A stretch of 5,702 nt of DNA, taken from assembly GCA_003219675.1 (NCBI GenBank), contig QHPW01000200.1:1-5702 (forward strand), in the 5' to 3' direction. This document shows, piece by piece, positions 1 to 5,356 of the stretch. Position 1 is the first letter of the stretch; each line of letters opens with the position of its first letter. A model generated the notes under the pieces. It had not been told where the DNA came from, searched no databases, and saw only the letters and a program-made list of their open reading frames with translations. This DNA comes from Verrucomicrobiota bacterium. GTDB lineage: Bacteria > Verrucomicrobiota > Verrucomicrobiia > Limisphaerales > AV2. The translations under genes were made by a program, and so were the position numbers.

Positions 1-793
1 AATCGGTGATGCCTGCGACCGGTGCGGCGACCTTGATGCGTTCGTCGAGCGCGGCGATTGTCCAGCTATAGGCGCCGCCGCCGGATCGGCCGGTGATGCC
101 GAAGCGGTTTGTGTCCACCTCCGGCCGGGTGCAGAGATAGTCGAGCGCGCGAATGCCATTCCAGGCCTCCACGCCCGCGGGTGTGTAACCGCGCGAATTC
201 CACCACCACATGCCTTCCTTGTAGGTTCCGTGGTGAATGCCCTGGATCTCGCCGAGTTGCAAGGTGTCGAGGATGAGGCAGACGTAGCCGTTTTGCGCGA
301 ACCACGCGCCGTGATGTTGGTAGGAGACTTTGTTGCCGTAGCTGACACCGTTCCTGATGACCGGACCGTGACCGCAAACATAGAGGATCGCCGCGGCGGG
401 TCTGACAGGATTTTTGGGCAGGTAAAGATTAGCGGTGACATAGAGTCCGGGCAACGACTGGAAATAAAGTCTCTCGACGACGAACGAATCGGCTTCTGCT
501 TTGCCGGTCACCACGGGTTTCAAATCCGTTTTCTGCGGCACCGGCCAGAGGCCCAGCATTTCGAGCAGTTGCCGCTGATGCTTCTCGCGTTGCGACGTCC
601 AGTCCTCCAGCCTCTTGAGGTCGGTGAGGCACCGTGCGCTCACCCTGGCCGTTTCGGCGCGGAAGTAGTCGGCGAGCATTTTGTCGCCGGGAGTCCAGTT
701 TGTGTCTGCGGAAGCGGTGCGGACAGGAACCGGCCAGAGCAGAGCCACGACAAGCAGGGACAGCAGAAAATACGGACCTCGCTCAGCTTTCAT
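1..793 (-). CDS. Secreted alpha/beta hydrolase, acetyl-xylan-esterase-like (3' end beyond window)
   Basis: This gene reads from an ATG at 793 to the left edge without a stop, giving 264 complete codons. Residues 1-29 look like a Sec signal peptide: a short charged start, a hydrophobic core LLSLLVVALLW, and an A-S-A cleavage region before Asp30. The mature part shows an alpha/beta-hydrolase core: strand ILYVCGHG (137-143, oxyanion-hole GHG), LILDTLQLGE (173-182), the conserved-looking GYTPAGVEAWNGIRALDYL (202-220), and the nucleophile elbow GRSGGG at 235-240 with Ser237 as the likely catalytic serine. The catalytic Asp and His should lie beyond the edge. The closest family I recognise is the acetyl-xylan-esterase/Abhydrolase_7-like group common in planctomycetes and verrucomicrobia, so a periplasmic or exported carbohydrate esterase is likely, but the substrate is not shown. 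No good Shine-Dalgarno site precedes the ATG. The first upstream ATG (809-807) is out of frame and closes at once. The gene diverges from the M48 peptidase gene across a repeat-rich gap. Confidence 0.88.
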   Translation of the reverse strand, partial: MKAERGPYFLLSLLVVALLWPVPVRTASADTNWTPGDKMLADYFRAETARVSARCLTDLKRLEDWTSQREKHQRQLLEMLGLWPVPQKTDLKPVVTGKAEADSFVVERLYFQSLPGLYVTANLYLPKNPVRPAAAILYVCGHGPVIRNGVSYGNKVSYQHHGAWFAQNGYVCLILDTLQLGEIQGIHHGTYKEGMWWWNSRGYTPAGVEAWNGIRALDYLCTRPEVDTNRFGITGRSGGGAYSWTIAALDERIKVAAPVAGITD

Positions 794-808
794 GGGGTTG
801 CGGTGCAC

Positions 809-837
809 ATGATGTTCAGAAAGACCGTCGCCGGCAA
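809..837 (-). promoter_or_regulatory. Possible sigma-70-like promoter for the hydrolase
   Basis: Read on the minus strand, TTGCCG (837-832) and CATCAT (814-809) are separated by exactly 17 bases, each matching four of six consensus positions. The -10 box would lie about 15 bases before the ATG, implying a very short leader, which fits the lack of a Shine-Dalgarno site. Matches this weak occur by chance, so this is only a candidate. Confidence 0.2.
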
Positions 838-937
838 GTTTTATCGGGAGCGTTCTCGGTTGATGTTTTCCCGACGGAAAGTGACCTGAGGACAGCGCGC
901 GCTACAGCGGAGCCAGCGAGGTCTTTTGGTTTGTCTA

Positions 938-1018
938 GCGAACACATTGGAGTTCAGCCTTCAGGCTGTTCCGGGCCGCCAACATGCTAGAGCATGAACT
1001 CCAACGCTTCACGTTCGC
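938..1018. repeat. 81-base palindromic element with a stem and two internal hairpins
   Basis: The outer stem pairs TTGGAGTT (947-954) with AACTCCAA (997-1004), 8 bases and perfect. Inside are two hairpins: CAGCCT/AGGCTG (955-960 with 963-968) and CATGCT/AGCATG (983-988 with 991-996). They are separated by the GC-rich linker 969-982. A further outer pair, GCGAAC (938-943) with GTTCGC (1013-1018), flanks the core. The whole can fold as a three-armed cruciform or RNA. It lies between divergent genes and is not coding. The nested design resembles REP/MITE-type mobile palindromes, and I believe similar words recur in verrucomicrobial intergenic DNA, but copy number cannot be judged from one copy here. 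Confidence 0.75.
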
Positions 1019-1214
1019 AAAAGAAAAGGCCCTGGCGGAGCCGGGAGCCGGACACTGCCGTTTTATCATCTTGTTCGCGTGACCGGTTTGTGATTGAGTG
1101 AGACCTCGCTCGTGCAGCCGACAATCGTATTGGAGAAACCGTGGAATCGACCGTTTTCGGAGGTTCATGGCCCCAACTCACGGCAAAATTTTTGAGGTGT
1201 TCCCTCCCCATGTA

Positions 1215-1276
1215 CCCCCTCACCCCTTCCTTCTCCCCCACTGGGGGAGAGGGTGGCCGGAGGCCGGGTGAGGGGG
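1215..1276. repeat. REP-like C-rich/G-rich palindrome, three-armed (copy 1)
   Basis: Perfect 11-base outer arms CCCCCTCACCC (1215-1225) and GGGTGAGGGGG (1266-1276) enclose two further hairpins: TCTCCCCC/GGGGGAGA (1232-1239 with 1243-1250, three-base loop) and GGCC/GGCC (1255-1258 with 1262-1265). The strand asymmetry (C-rich then G-rich) and the words GGGGAGAGGG and GGTGAGGG match a type of intergenic palindrome that is widespread in GC-rich bacteria. A related element with the same two words lies at 4255-4307 in this window. Its presence inside the open frame upstream of the M48 gene argues that this part is not translated. Confidence 0.8.
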
Positions 1277-1345
1277 CCTGCCGGGGTTCAAGGGCGCAAG
1301 GCGCGCGCACAAAGTCCGGGGCATTCTCCATGAACCGCAAGGTAG

Positions 1346-1367
1346 GGCGGGCTGTCCCCAGCCCGCC
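1346..1367. repeat. Short perfect hairpin repeat of the GGCGGGCTG type
   Basis: GGCGGGCTG (1346-1354) and CAGCCCGCC (1359-1367) form a perfect 9-base dyad around a TCCC loop. The wider block 1341-1370 looks like a dispersed intergenic repeat I associate with Verrucomicrobiota genomes. It lies about 45 bases before the chosen start of the M48 peptidase, so in the mRNA it would form a stable hairpin in the 5' leader. There is no T-tract after it, so it is not a standard terminator. Confidence 0.65.
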
Positions 1368-1410
1368 GGGCATCGCCTCGCGGTGTCTGTGCGACTTCCG
1401 GGTCAATGGT

Positions 1411-2760
1411 ATGCGAAGCATCCTTGCTTTAATCCTGATACTGTCGGGGTGCGTTGAGCTCGCGCCTGCGTTCAACGGCCAGGTCGCGGAAGGACCGCGG
1501 GTGCAGGAGCCGAAGTCTGCGGGCGCAGGTGCCGTTTCTCTGTTGGACGATTCCGCGCCGGTCCCGGTTCCCGAGCCGACGGAAAAGGCGATACGATTCT
1601 ATCTGAGCGGAAACGTGCTCTGGTGCATTCGCTCCTTCTGGGAACTGCTGGTTCCGGCTTTGATTCTGTTCACCGGTTTTTCCGCGCGCATCAGAGACCG
1701 GGCGGAACGAACCGGTCGAAAATGGTTTTTCGTCGTGTTGCTATACGGCTTTAGCTTCCTGGCGGTGAAATATCTTTTGGATTTTCCGCTAAACTGTTAC
1801 CAGGGATTTTTCCGGCAGCACGCTTACGGTCTTTCAAACCAGTCGTTCGGTCGCTGGCTCGGCAACTCGCTCAAACGTCTGGCGGTGGACATGACCGGTT
1901 ACGCCGCGTTGCTCTGGGTTCCGTATTTGCTCATGCGAAAAAGCCCGCGCCGCTGGTGGCTCTACGCCTGGATGGCGACGACGGTGGTGGCTGTTTTTAT
2001 GGTGTTGATCACACCGGTCTGGGTCGATCCTCTGTTCAATCGGTTCGACGGGCTTAAGGACAAGGCGCTGGAGGCCGACATCCTCGCGCTGGCGCAGCGC
2101 GCGGGCATCGAAGGAAGCCGGGTGTACCAGGTCGATAAAAGCGCAGACACAAAAACCGTGAACGCCTATGTGACCGGGTTTGCGAACACAAAGCGAGTCG
2201 TGCTCTGGGACACCCTTATCGCCAGGTTGGATCGGCGCGAGTTGTTGACGGTGATGGGGCACGAAATGGGCCACTACGTCTTGCGCCACGTAGGGCAGGG
2301 GTTGTTGCTTGGTTCCGCTTTGTCATTCTTCGGGCTCTACTTTTTGTTTCGCACCAGCGGATGGCTGATTGATCGCTTCAGCAACCTTTTCCGTTTGGAT
2401 CGCGTTTCGGACATCGCTTCCTGGCCGTTGATCCTGCTCTTTTTTGGCGTCGGCAATTTCGCGCTGAGTCCATTCATCCTCGCGTATTCGCGCCACCAGG
2501 AACACGAGGCCGACCGGTTTGCTTTGGAAATCACGCGCGACAACCACGCCGCCGCGACGGCTGAGGTAAAGCTGCAGATCGAAAACCTTGGAGTCCCAAG
2601 ACCCGGGCTGATGTATAAATTGTGGCGGGCCAGCCATCCACCGGCGGGCGAGCGAATCGACTTTGCCAACACTTACAAGCCCTGGCAGAAGGGCCGGGCG
2701 CTGAAATACGGGCATTTGTTCAGGCCGGTGACGGCCAACAACGTCGGGAAACGACCGTAA
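1411..2760 (+). CDS. M48-family (Ste24/CAAX-protease-like) integral membrane zinc metallopeptidase
   Basis: The 449-residue product carries the M48 zinc site: HEMGH at 284-288 (His284 and His288 ligands, Glu285 catalytic) and, after a membrane segment, SRHQEHEAD at 360-368 with Glu364 as the likely third ligand and Asp368. Typical Ste24 features are YGLSNQ before the membrane helices, NAYVTGFANTKRVVLWDTLI (251-270), and the C-terminal SHPPAGERIDFA. Hydrophobic segments lie near 71-92, 105-127, 157-175, 182-204, 297-320 and 336-360, as expected for the Ste24 barrel-like fold, so it should degrade or process proteins at the inner membrane. I chose ATG 1411 because residues 1-14 form a short hydrophobic leader ending in a lipobox, LSGC (11-14), followed by a Pro-rich linker (about 15-60). 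The in-frame ATG at 1330 and the open frame from 1141 would translate palindromic repeats. No strong Shine-Dalgarno site precedes 1411. The gene converges on the dehydrogenase gene, leaving 59 bases. Confidence 0.92.
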   Translation: MRSILALILILSGCVELAPAFNGQVAEGPRVQEPKSAGAGAVSLLDDSAPVPVPEPTEKAIRFYLSGNVLWCIRSFWELLVPALILFTGFSARIRDRAERTGRKWFFVVLLYGFSFLAVKYLLDFPLNCYQGFFRQHAYGLSNQSFGRWLGNSLKRLAVDMTGYAALLWVPYLLMRKSPRRWWLYAWMATTVVAVFMVLITPVWVDPLFNRFDGLKDKALEADILALAQRAGIEGSRVYQVDKSADTKTVNAYVTGFANTKRVVLWDTLIARLDRRELLTVMGHEMGHYVLRHVGQGLLLGSALSFFGLYFLFRTSGWLIDRFSNLFRLDRVSDIASWPLILLFFGVGNFALSPFILAYSRHQEHEADRFALEITRDNHAAATAEVKLQIENLGVPRPGLMYKLWRASHPPAGERIDFANTYKPWQKGRALKYGHLFRPVTANNVGKRP

Positions 2761-2819
2761 CCAAGGAGACCCGCGGCTTACGTGTTTGACCGCGCCCGTT
2801 GCCTTCCAGTCCGGCGCGA

Positions 2820-4154
2820 TTACATCGGCACCAGCTTGTAAACTTTTCCAGTGCTGCCGGTGATTGCATTCCGGCCATTCGTCAACACGTAAAGCTCGCC
2901 TTCGGCGTCCTGGCCGAACCCGACTACGAACGCGCCGATTTTCTTGGGCGACACCAGTTCGAGCGGTTCCAGGGTCCATTTCTTTTCGCCGGGCGCGCTC
3001 GATCTTGTTGCGACGAACAGCACTCCGTCCGGCAGCACGAAATTCCGCGACCAATCGCCGAAAACGTATTTGCCTTCCAGTTGCGGCAGCGCCTTGCCGC
3101 GATAGACGTGGCCGCCGGTGATGCTGATGCCGCGCGCTTCCGGGTCTTTGCGCTGGCCGTTGATGTTTTTGTATTCCAGGACCGGGTCGAGCAGCGGTTC
3201 GCCGGACGCGCCGACCTTCGGACAATCCTCCAATGGATGGAGCGGGTCCTGACGGTTAAAACAATGGAACCCTTCGCGAATGTTCCAGCCGTAATTGCCG
3301 CCCTTCACGATGATGTCCACTTCTTCAAACATGGTCTGGCCCACGTCCCCGGCGAACAATTCATGGTTGCCGCCGCGGTCGAAAGAAATCCGCCAGGCGT
3401 TGCGCATGCCGTAAGCGAAAATCTCCGGACGGCCTTTCTTGCCGTCGGCGAAAGGGTTGTCTGAAGGAATCGAACAGGGATTTCCTCTGTCCACGTCGAT
3501 CCGCAGAATCTTTCCGAGCAAGACAGTCGTGTCCTGGCCGTTGCCCTGTGGCGGATGACCGCGGCCTTCGTCGTTCGCGTTCCCGCCGTCGCCGACGGAG
3601 ATATAAAGATAGCCGTCCGGCCCGAAGGCGATGCAACCCGCGTTGTGGTTGAAATAAGGCTTGTCGATCTCGAGCAACACGCGTTCCGACGCGGGATCGA
3701 CGCGCGCCGCATCATTCTCGGAGACTCTGAACTCGGACACGTGCAGCGTGCTGTCCCAGTCTGACGGCGCGGTGTCGCGGCGCGGCGCGCTGTATTCCAG
3801 GTACACCTTCCGGTTTTCCTTGAAACGCGGATGCAGCGCCAGGCCAAGCAAACCGCGTTCGTCAAAACCTTCGATCAGTTTCGTCAATCGGCTGCGCACG
3901 TCGAAGAACGGCTGCTCCGCTTTGGCGCCCTCCTTCGTCAGGACGGAGATGATCCCGATTTGATCGGCCACCAGCAGCCGTCCGGAGCCATCGTCCAGCG
4001 GGATCAGCGTCGTTGGCGAAGTGAATCCTTCGGCAATCAATTTCAGACCGATGCCGGGTGTCCCGTCGGCGGCCGACGCAGGCCTGGGCGTGAAGTTGAG
4101 GAGGCAAATCGAGGCGAGCAGAACGTTGGCGCGGGCAAAAAGTTTGGTTTTCAC
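2820..4154 (-). CDS. Secreted PQQ-dependent sugar (glucose/sorbosone-type) dehydrogenase
   Basis: The product is 444 residues with a GTG start. Residues 1-28 form a signal peptide (K/R-containing start, core VLLASICLL, PASA before Ala29). The rest matches the soluble quinoprotein glucose dehydrogenase/YliI beta-propeller family: GLKLIAEGFTSPTTL near the N-terminus, DERGLLGLALHPRF (98-111), NHNAG (169-173) with His170 as the likely catalytic base, GPDGYLYISVGDGG (178-191), GKILRIDVD (214-222), YGMRNAWRISFD (248-259) with Arg251 as a likely cofactor contact, GDVGQ (269-273), GGNYGWN (285-291), GGHVYRG (347-353) and YVFGDWSR (363-370). Members oxidise sugars or aldoses in the periplasm with PQQ and pass electrons to the respiratory chain. 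The true substrate is not shown, and some relatives have no measured activity. Length fits the family. There is no clear Shine-Dalgarno site before the GTG and no better start upstream. No PQQ synthesis gene is in the window. Confidence 0.92.
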   Translation of the reverse strand: MKTKLFARANVLLASICLLNFTPRPASAADGTPGIGLKLIAEGFTSPTTLIPLDDGSGRLLVADQIGIISVLTKEGAKAEQPFFDVRSRLTKLIEGFDERGLLGLALHPRFKENRKVYLEYSAPRRDTAPSDWDSTLHVSEFRVSENDAARVDPASERVLLEIDKPYFNHNAGCIAFGPDGYLYISVGDGGNANDEGRGHPPQGNGQDTTVLLGKILRIDVDRGNPCSIPSDNPFADGKKGRPEIFAYGMRNAWRISFDRGGNHELFAGDVGQTMFEEVDIIVKGGNYGWNIREGFHCFNRQDPLHPLEDCPKVGASGEPLLDPVLEYKNINGQRKDPEARGISITGGHVYRGKALPQLEGKYVFGDWSRNFVLPDGVLFVATRSSAPGEKKWTLEPLELVSPKKIGAFVVGFGQDAEGELYVLTNGRNAITGSTGKVYKLVPM

Positions 4155-4200
4155 GCGGCGGACTGTATCGAATTTTCGGGCGATAACAAGGTCTTTGCAG

Positions 4201-4318
4201 TGTGAATCAGGGTCAGCGTTCTCCAGGCACAGTGAGTTGTCTTTCGTTCCGGAGCGCTCGCCCGCTTCTCCCTCTCCGGGGGGAGAGGGCTGGGGTGAGG
4301 GCGAGCGTCTGATTCACA
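4201..4318. repeat. 118-base nested inverted repeat enclosing a REP-like core (copy 2)
   Basis: The ends are a perfect 10-base inverted repeat, TGTGAATCAG (4201-4210) and CTGATTCACA (4309-4318). Just inside the right arm, a second perfect dyad CGCTCGCCC (4255-4263) / GGGCGAGCG (4299-4307) encloses a third, CCCTCTCC (4270-4277) / GGAGAGGG (4282-4289) with a four-G loop. The core shares the words GGGGAGAGGG and GGTGAGGG, in the same order and orientation, with the repeat at 1215-1276. The element fills most of the gap between the DoxX and dehydrogenase genes, both transcribed leftward, so its transcript could shield the DoxX mRNA 3' end or reduce read-through. There is no T-tract, so it is not a canonical terminator. 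No transposase and no clear target-site duplication is visible. Confidence 0.8.
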
Positions 4319-4337
4319 TGCGACACCGCCGGCTTTT

Positions 4338-4805
4338 TTATGCCGGGGAGTGCGCCTGCGGCTGACGACTTTCCTTCTTTGTGATCAGATAATCCACTGA
4401 AAACCGGCCGGAGCCGTAAACAAAGATAAGTGTCAACAAGAAAAGAACCAGCGCGGAAAATTCCAGATTCTGCCGCTGCTCGATGAACAGTACCCCGGGC
4501 AGCCAATAGTAGAAAATCGCGCCCAGCAGGATGGGTATCTGGGCCAGGGCCGCGAGCCGGGTCAACAGACCCATGGCCAGCAACAGCCCGCCCACCAGGT
4601 GCACCGGGATCACATAATGCGCCACCGCGCCTTGCGCGAACGCCACGTTATCCGCTCCCTCCAAAAGTCTTGCCAGTTCCCCCTGGTGCATCATGAAGTA
4701 AAGGCCTTTGACGAACAACCCGACTCCCAGATACATGCGGACAAGATCAATGACTATGTCTGTGTGCGTTTCGATCCACCGCCTGCATTCGTTGATGTTT
4801 TTCAT
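4338..4805 (-). CDS. DoxX-family four-helix membrane protein
   Basis: The product is 155 residues. The ATG at 4805 is chosen because it is preceded by GAAAGG at a 6-base spacing. The open frame continues upstream to about 5258, but that part overlaps the antisense reading of the DUF5615 gene and has no family resemblance. Four hydrophobic segments lie near 16-38, 62-82, 84-103 and 112-131. DoxX-like signatures are the Arg23/LGVGLFVKG stretch in helix 1, GGLLLAMGLLTRLAAL (72-87), and a C-terminal GSGRFSVDYL (131-140), a common ending of the family. DoxX proteins sit in the inner membrane. Some are the small subunit of thiosulfate:quinone oxidoreductase, others take part in redox or thiol stress protection, and most are uncharacterised, so no specific reaction is claimed. 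Its neighbours are the putative toxin-antitoxin pair upstream (170-base gap) and the quinoprotein dehydrogenase downstream; the repeat-filled gap makes a shared operon with the latter uncertain. Confidence 0.85.
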   Translation of the reverse strand: MKNINECRRWIETHTDIVIDLVRMYLGVGLFVKGLYFMMHQGELARLLEGADNVAFAQGAVAHYVIPVHLVGGLLLAMGLLTRLAALAQIPILLGAIFYYWLPGVLFIEQRQNLEFSALVLFLLTLIFVYGSGRFSVDYLITKKESRQPQAHSPA

Positions 4806-4811
4806 GATGGG

Positions 4812-4817
4812 CCTTTC
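4812..4817 (-). promoter_or_regulatory. Ribosome binding site that fixes the DoxX start
   Basis: On the minus strand GAAAGG lies six bases before the ATG at 4805. It supports that ATG against the much longer open frame continuing upstream, and contrasts with the lack of such sites before the hydrolase, peptidase and dehydrogenase genes. Confidence 0.55.
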
Positions 4818-4925
4818 GTTTGTGCGCTCCGCGAGGTCCGAGAACGCTCGCGGCAAAACCTGACTTGCGATAGCAGAACACAGACGTTTAACGCGTTTGC
4901 GTCTCGGGCCTTCGGCTTCGCCCAA

Positions 4926-4954
4926 AAAATAGTCCTTAGGTCGGTAAAACGCAA
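4926..4954 (-). promoter_or_regulatory. Possible sigma-70-like promoter for the DoxX gene
   Basis: On the minus strand TTGCGT (4954-4949) and TATTTT (4931-4926) are 17 bases apart, about 120 bases before the DoxX ATG and just after the DUF5615 stop at 4976. The -35 box matches only three of six consensus positions and the -10 box four, so this is a weak candidate. Downstream in the presumed leader lie AACGCGTT (4890-4897) and flanking AGACG/CGTCT arms (4882-4886, 4900-4904). Confidence 0.2.
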
Positions 4955-4975
4955 ACTTCGAATGCCGGGAGGCAA

Positions 4976-5356
4976 TTACGGCGCCTTTGGCAGATAGACG
5001 ATGCGGTTTTGCCAGTCCCAATCGCCGCCTTCGTTCTGCCAGCAGCCGGTCAGCAATCGCGATTGGTGACCGTAATCCGAACTGCGGACCGTTCCGCGAA
5101 AAAGGATCAGCCCCGCATGGTCCTGTCCGGCGCGAAGCAGTTGACCGGCGTGCCAGGCGAGTGTGGAACGGTCGAACGCGACCAGAACAAGGCTGTCTTC
5201 GGCGCAACAAGTCAACAAGGCGACATCGTCCAGGCCCAGCCACATTCCGTCCTGCCAATTGGCGATGTGAACGATGGGGAAGCCGGGCACGAGCCGCCGG
5301 CAGGCCGACACAAGGCGATGCGAGGTGTTTTCGTCAGCCAGCAGCCGGAACGGCAT
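4976..5356 (-). CDS. DUF5615-family PIN-like protein, putative toxin of a toxin-antitoxin pair
   Basis: The product is 126 residues and resembles the DUF5615 group of PIN-like (VapC-related) small proteins. The N-terminal strand FRLLADENTSHRLV (3-16) carries the D-E-N motif (Asp8, Glu9, Asn10), LDD (42-44) offers a second acidic cluster, and LVLVAFDR (56-63) ends the next strand with Asp62, the usual place of a metal-binding acid. A LRAGQDHAGLILFRG stretch (74-88) follows, as in relatives. PIN folds use such acids to bind a metal and cleave RNA, but nuclease activity of DUF5615 proteins is presumed, not shown here. The C-terminal tail (about 89-126, Trp-rich) is longer than the core fold needs. 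The ATG at 5356 has an AAGGAG site six bases upstream, located inside the preceding RHH-DUF433 gene, which it overlaps by 23 bases. This suggests co-transcription and probable translational coupling in the order antitoxin then toxin. Confidence 0.82.
   Translation of the reverse strand: MPFRLLADENTSHRLVSACRRLVPGFPIVHIANWQDGMWLGLDDVALLTCCAEDSLVLVAFDRSTLAWHAGQLLRAGQDHAGLILFRGTVRSSDYGHQSRLLTGCWQNEGGDWDWQNRIVYLPKAP

Larger units (their letters stand above)
794..1410. other. 617-base divergent intergenic region carrying three different dyad repeats
   Basis: This stretch lies between the start of the minus-strand hydrolase and the start of the plus-strand M48 peptidase. I find no convincing gene in it. 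Open frames on both strands run through palindromes and have no recognisable domain, signal peptide or ribosome binding site. It holds three distinct structured elements at 938-1018, 1215-1276 and 1346-1367, listed separately. A weaker dyad, TCGGGA (844-849) against TCCCGA (869-874), lies about 50-80 bases upstream of the hydrolase ATG and could be an operator or leader hairpin. The part from about 1020 to 1210 shows nothing I can identify. No clear promoter for the M48 gene is visible. Confidence 0.7.

Noticed and set aside
844..874. TCGGGA/TCCCGA dyad upstream of the hydrolase gene
   Set aside because: Six-base arms with a 19-base loop are not distinctive enough to call an operator without comparison with relatives.
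230..889. Long plus-strand open frame (219 codons)
   Set aside because: It is antisense to the alpha/beta hydrolase, has no recognisable domain, and covers the hydrolase signal peptide region. The minus-strand frame has clear family motifs.
1167..1271. Small plus-strand ORF of 34 codons preceded by GGAGG
   Set aside because: The Shine-Dalgarno-like run is too close to the ATG, and about half of the peptide is encoded by the palindromic repeat at 1215-1276.
935..1475. Two minus-strand open frames of 77 and 162 codons across the intergenic region
   Set aside because: They translate straight through the three palindromes and overlap the start of the M48 gene. They show no domain, signal peptide or ribosome binding site and are best read as repeat-derived artefacts.
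2791..2818. CGCGCC/GGCGCG dyad between the convergent M48 and dehydrogenase genes as a bidirectional terminator
   Set aside because: Only a 6-base stem with a 16-base loop and no T-tract on either strand. I see no supported terminator here.
4328..4339. GCCGGC followed by six T on the plus strand as an intrinsic terminator
   Set aside because: The self-complementary hexamer cannot form a real hairpin, and no plus-strand gene precedes it.
4906..4929. GGGC...GCCC hairpin next to an A-run
   Set aside because: The run is T-rich only 5' of the hairpin on the minus strand, and A-rich after it on the plus strand, so it has the wrong polarity for a terminator.
4338..5258. DoxX frame extended to 306 codons
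   Set aside because: The N-terminal 151 codons are antisense-type, Arg-rich sequence overlapping the DUF5615 gene in another frame. The ATG at 4805 has a proper ribosome binding site and gives normal DoxX length.
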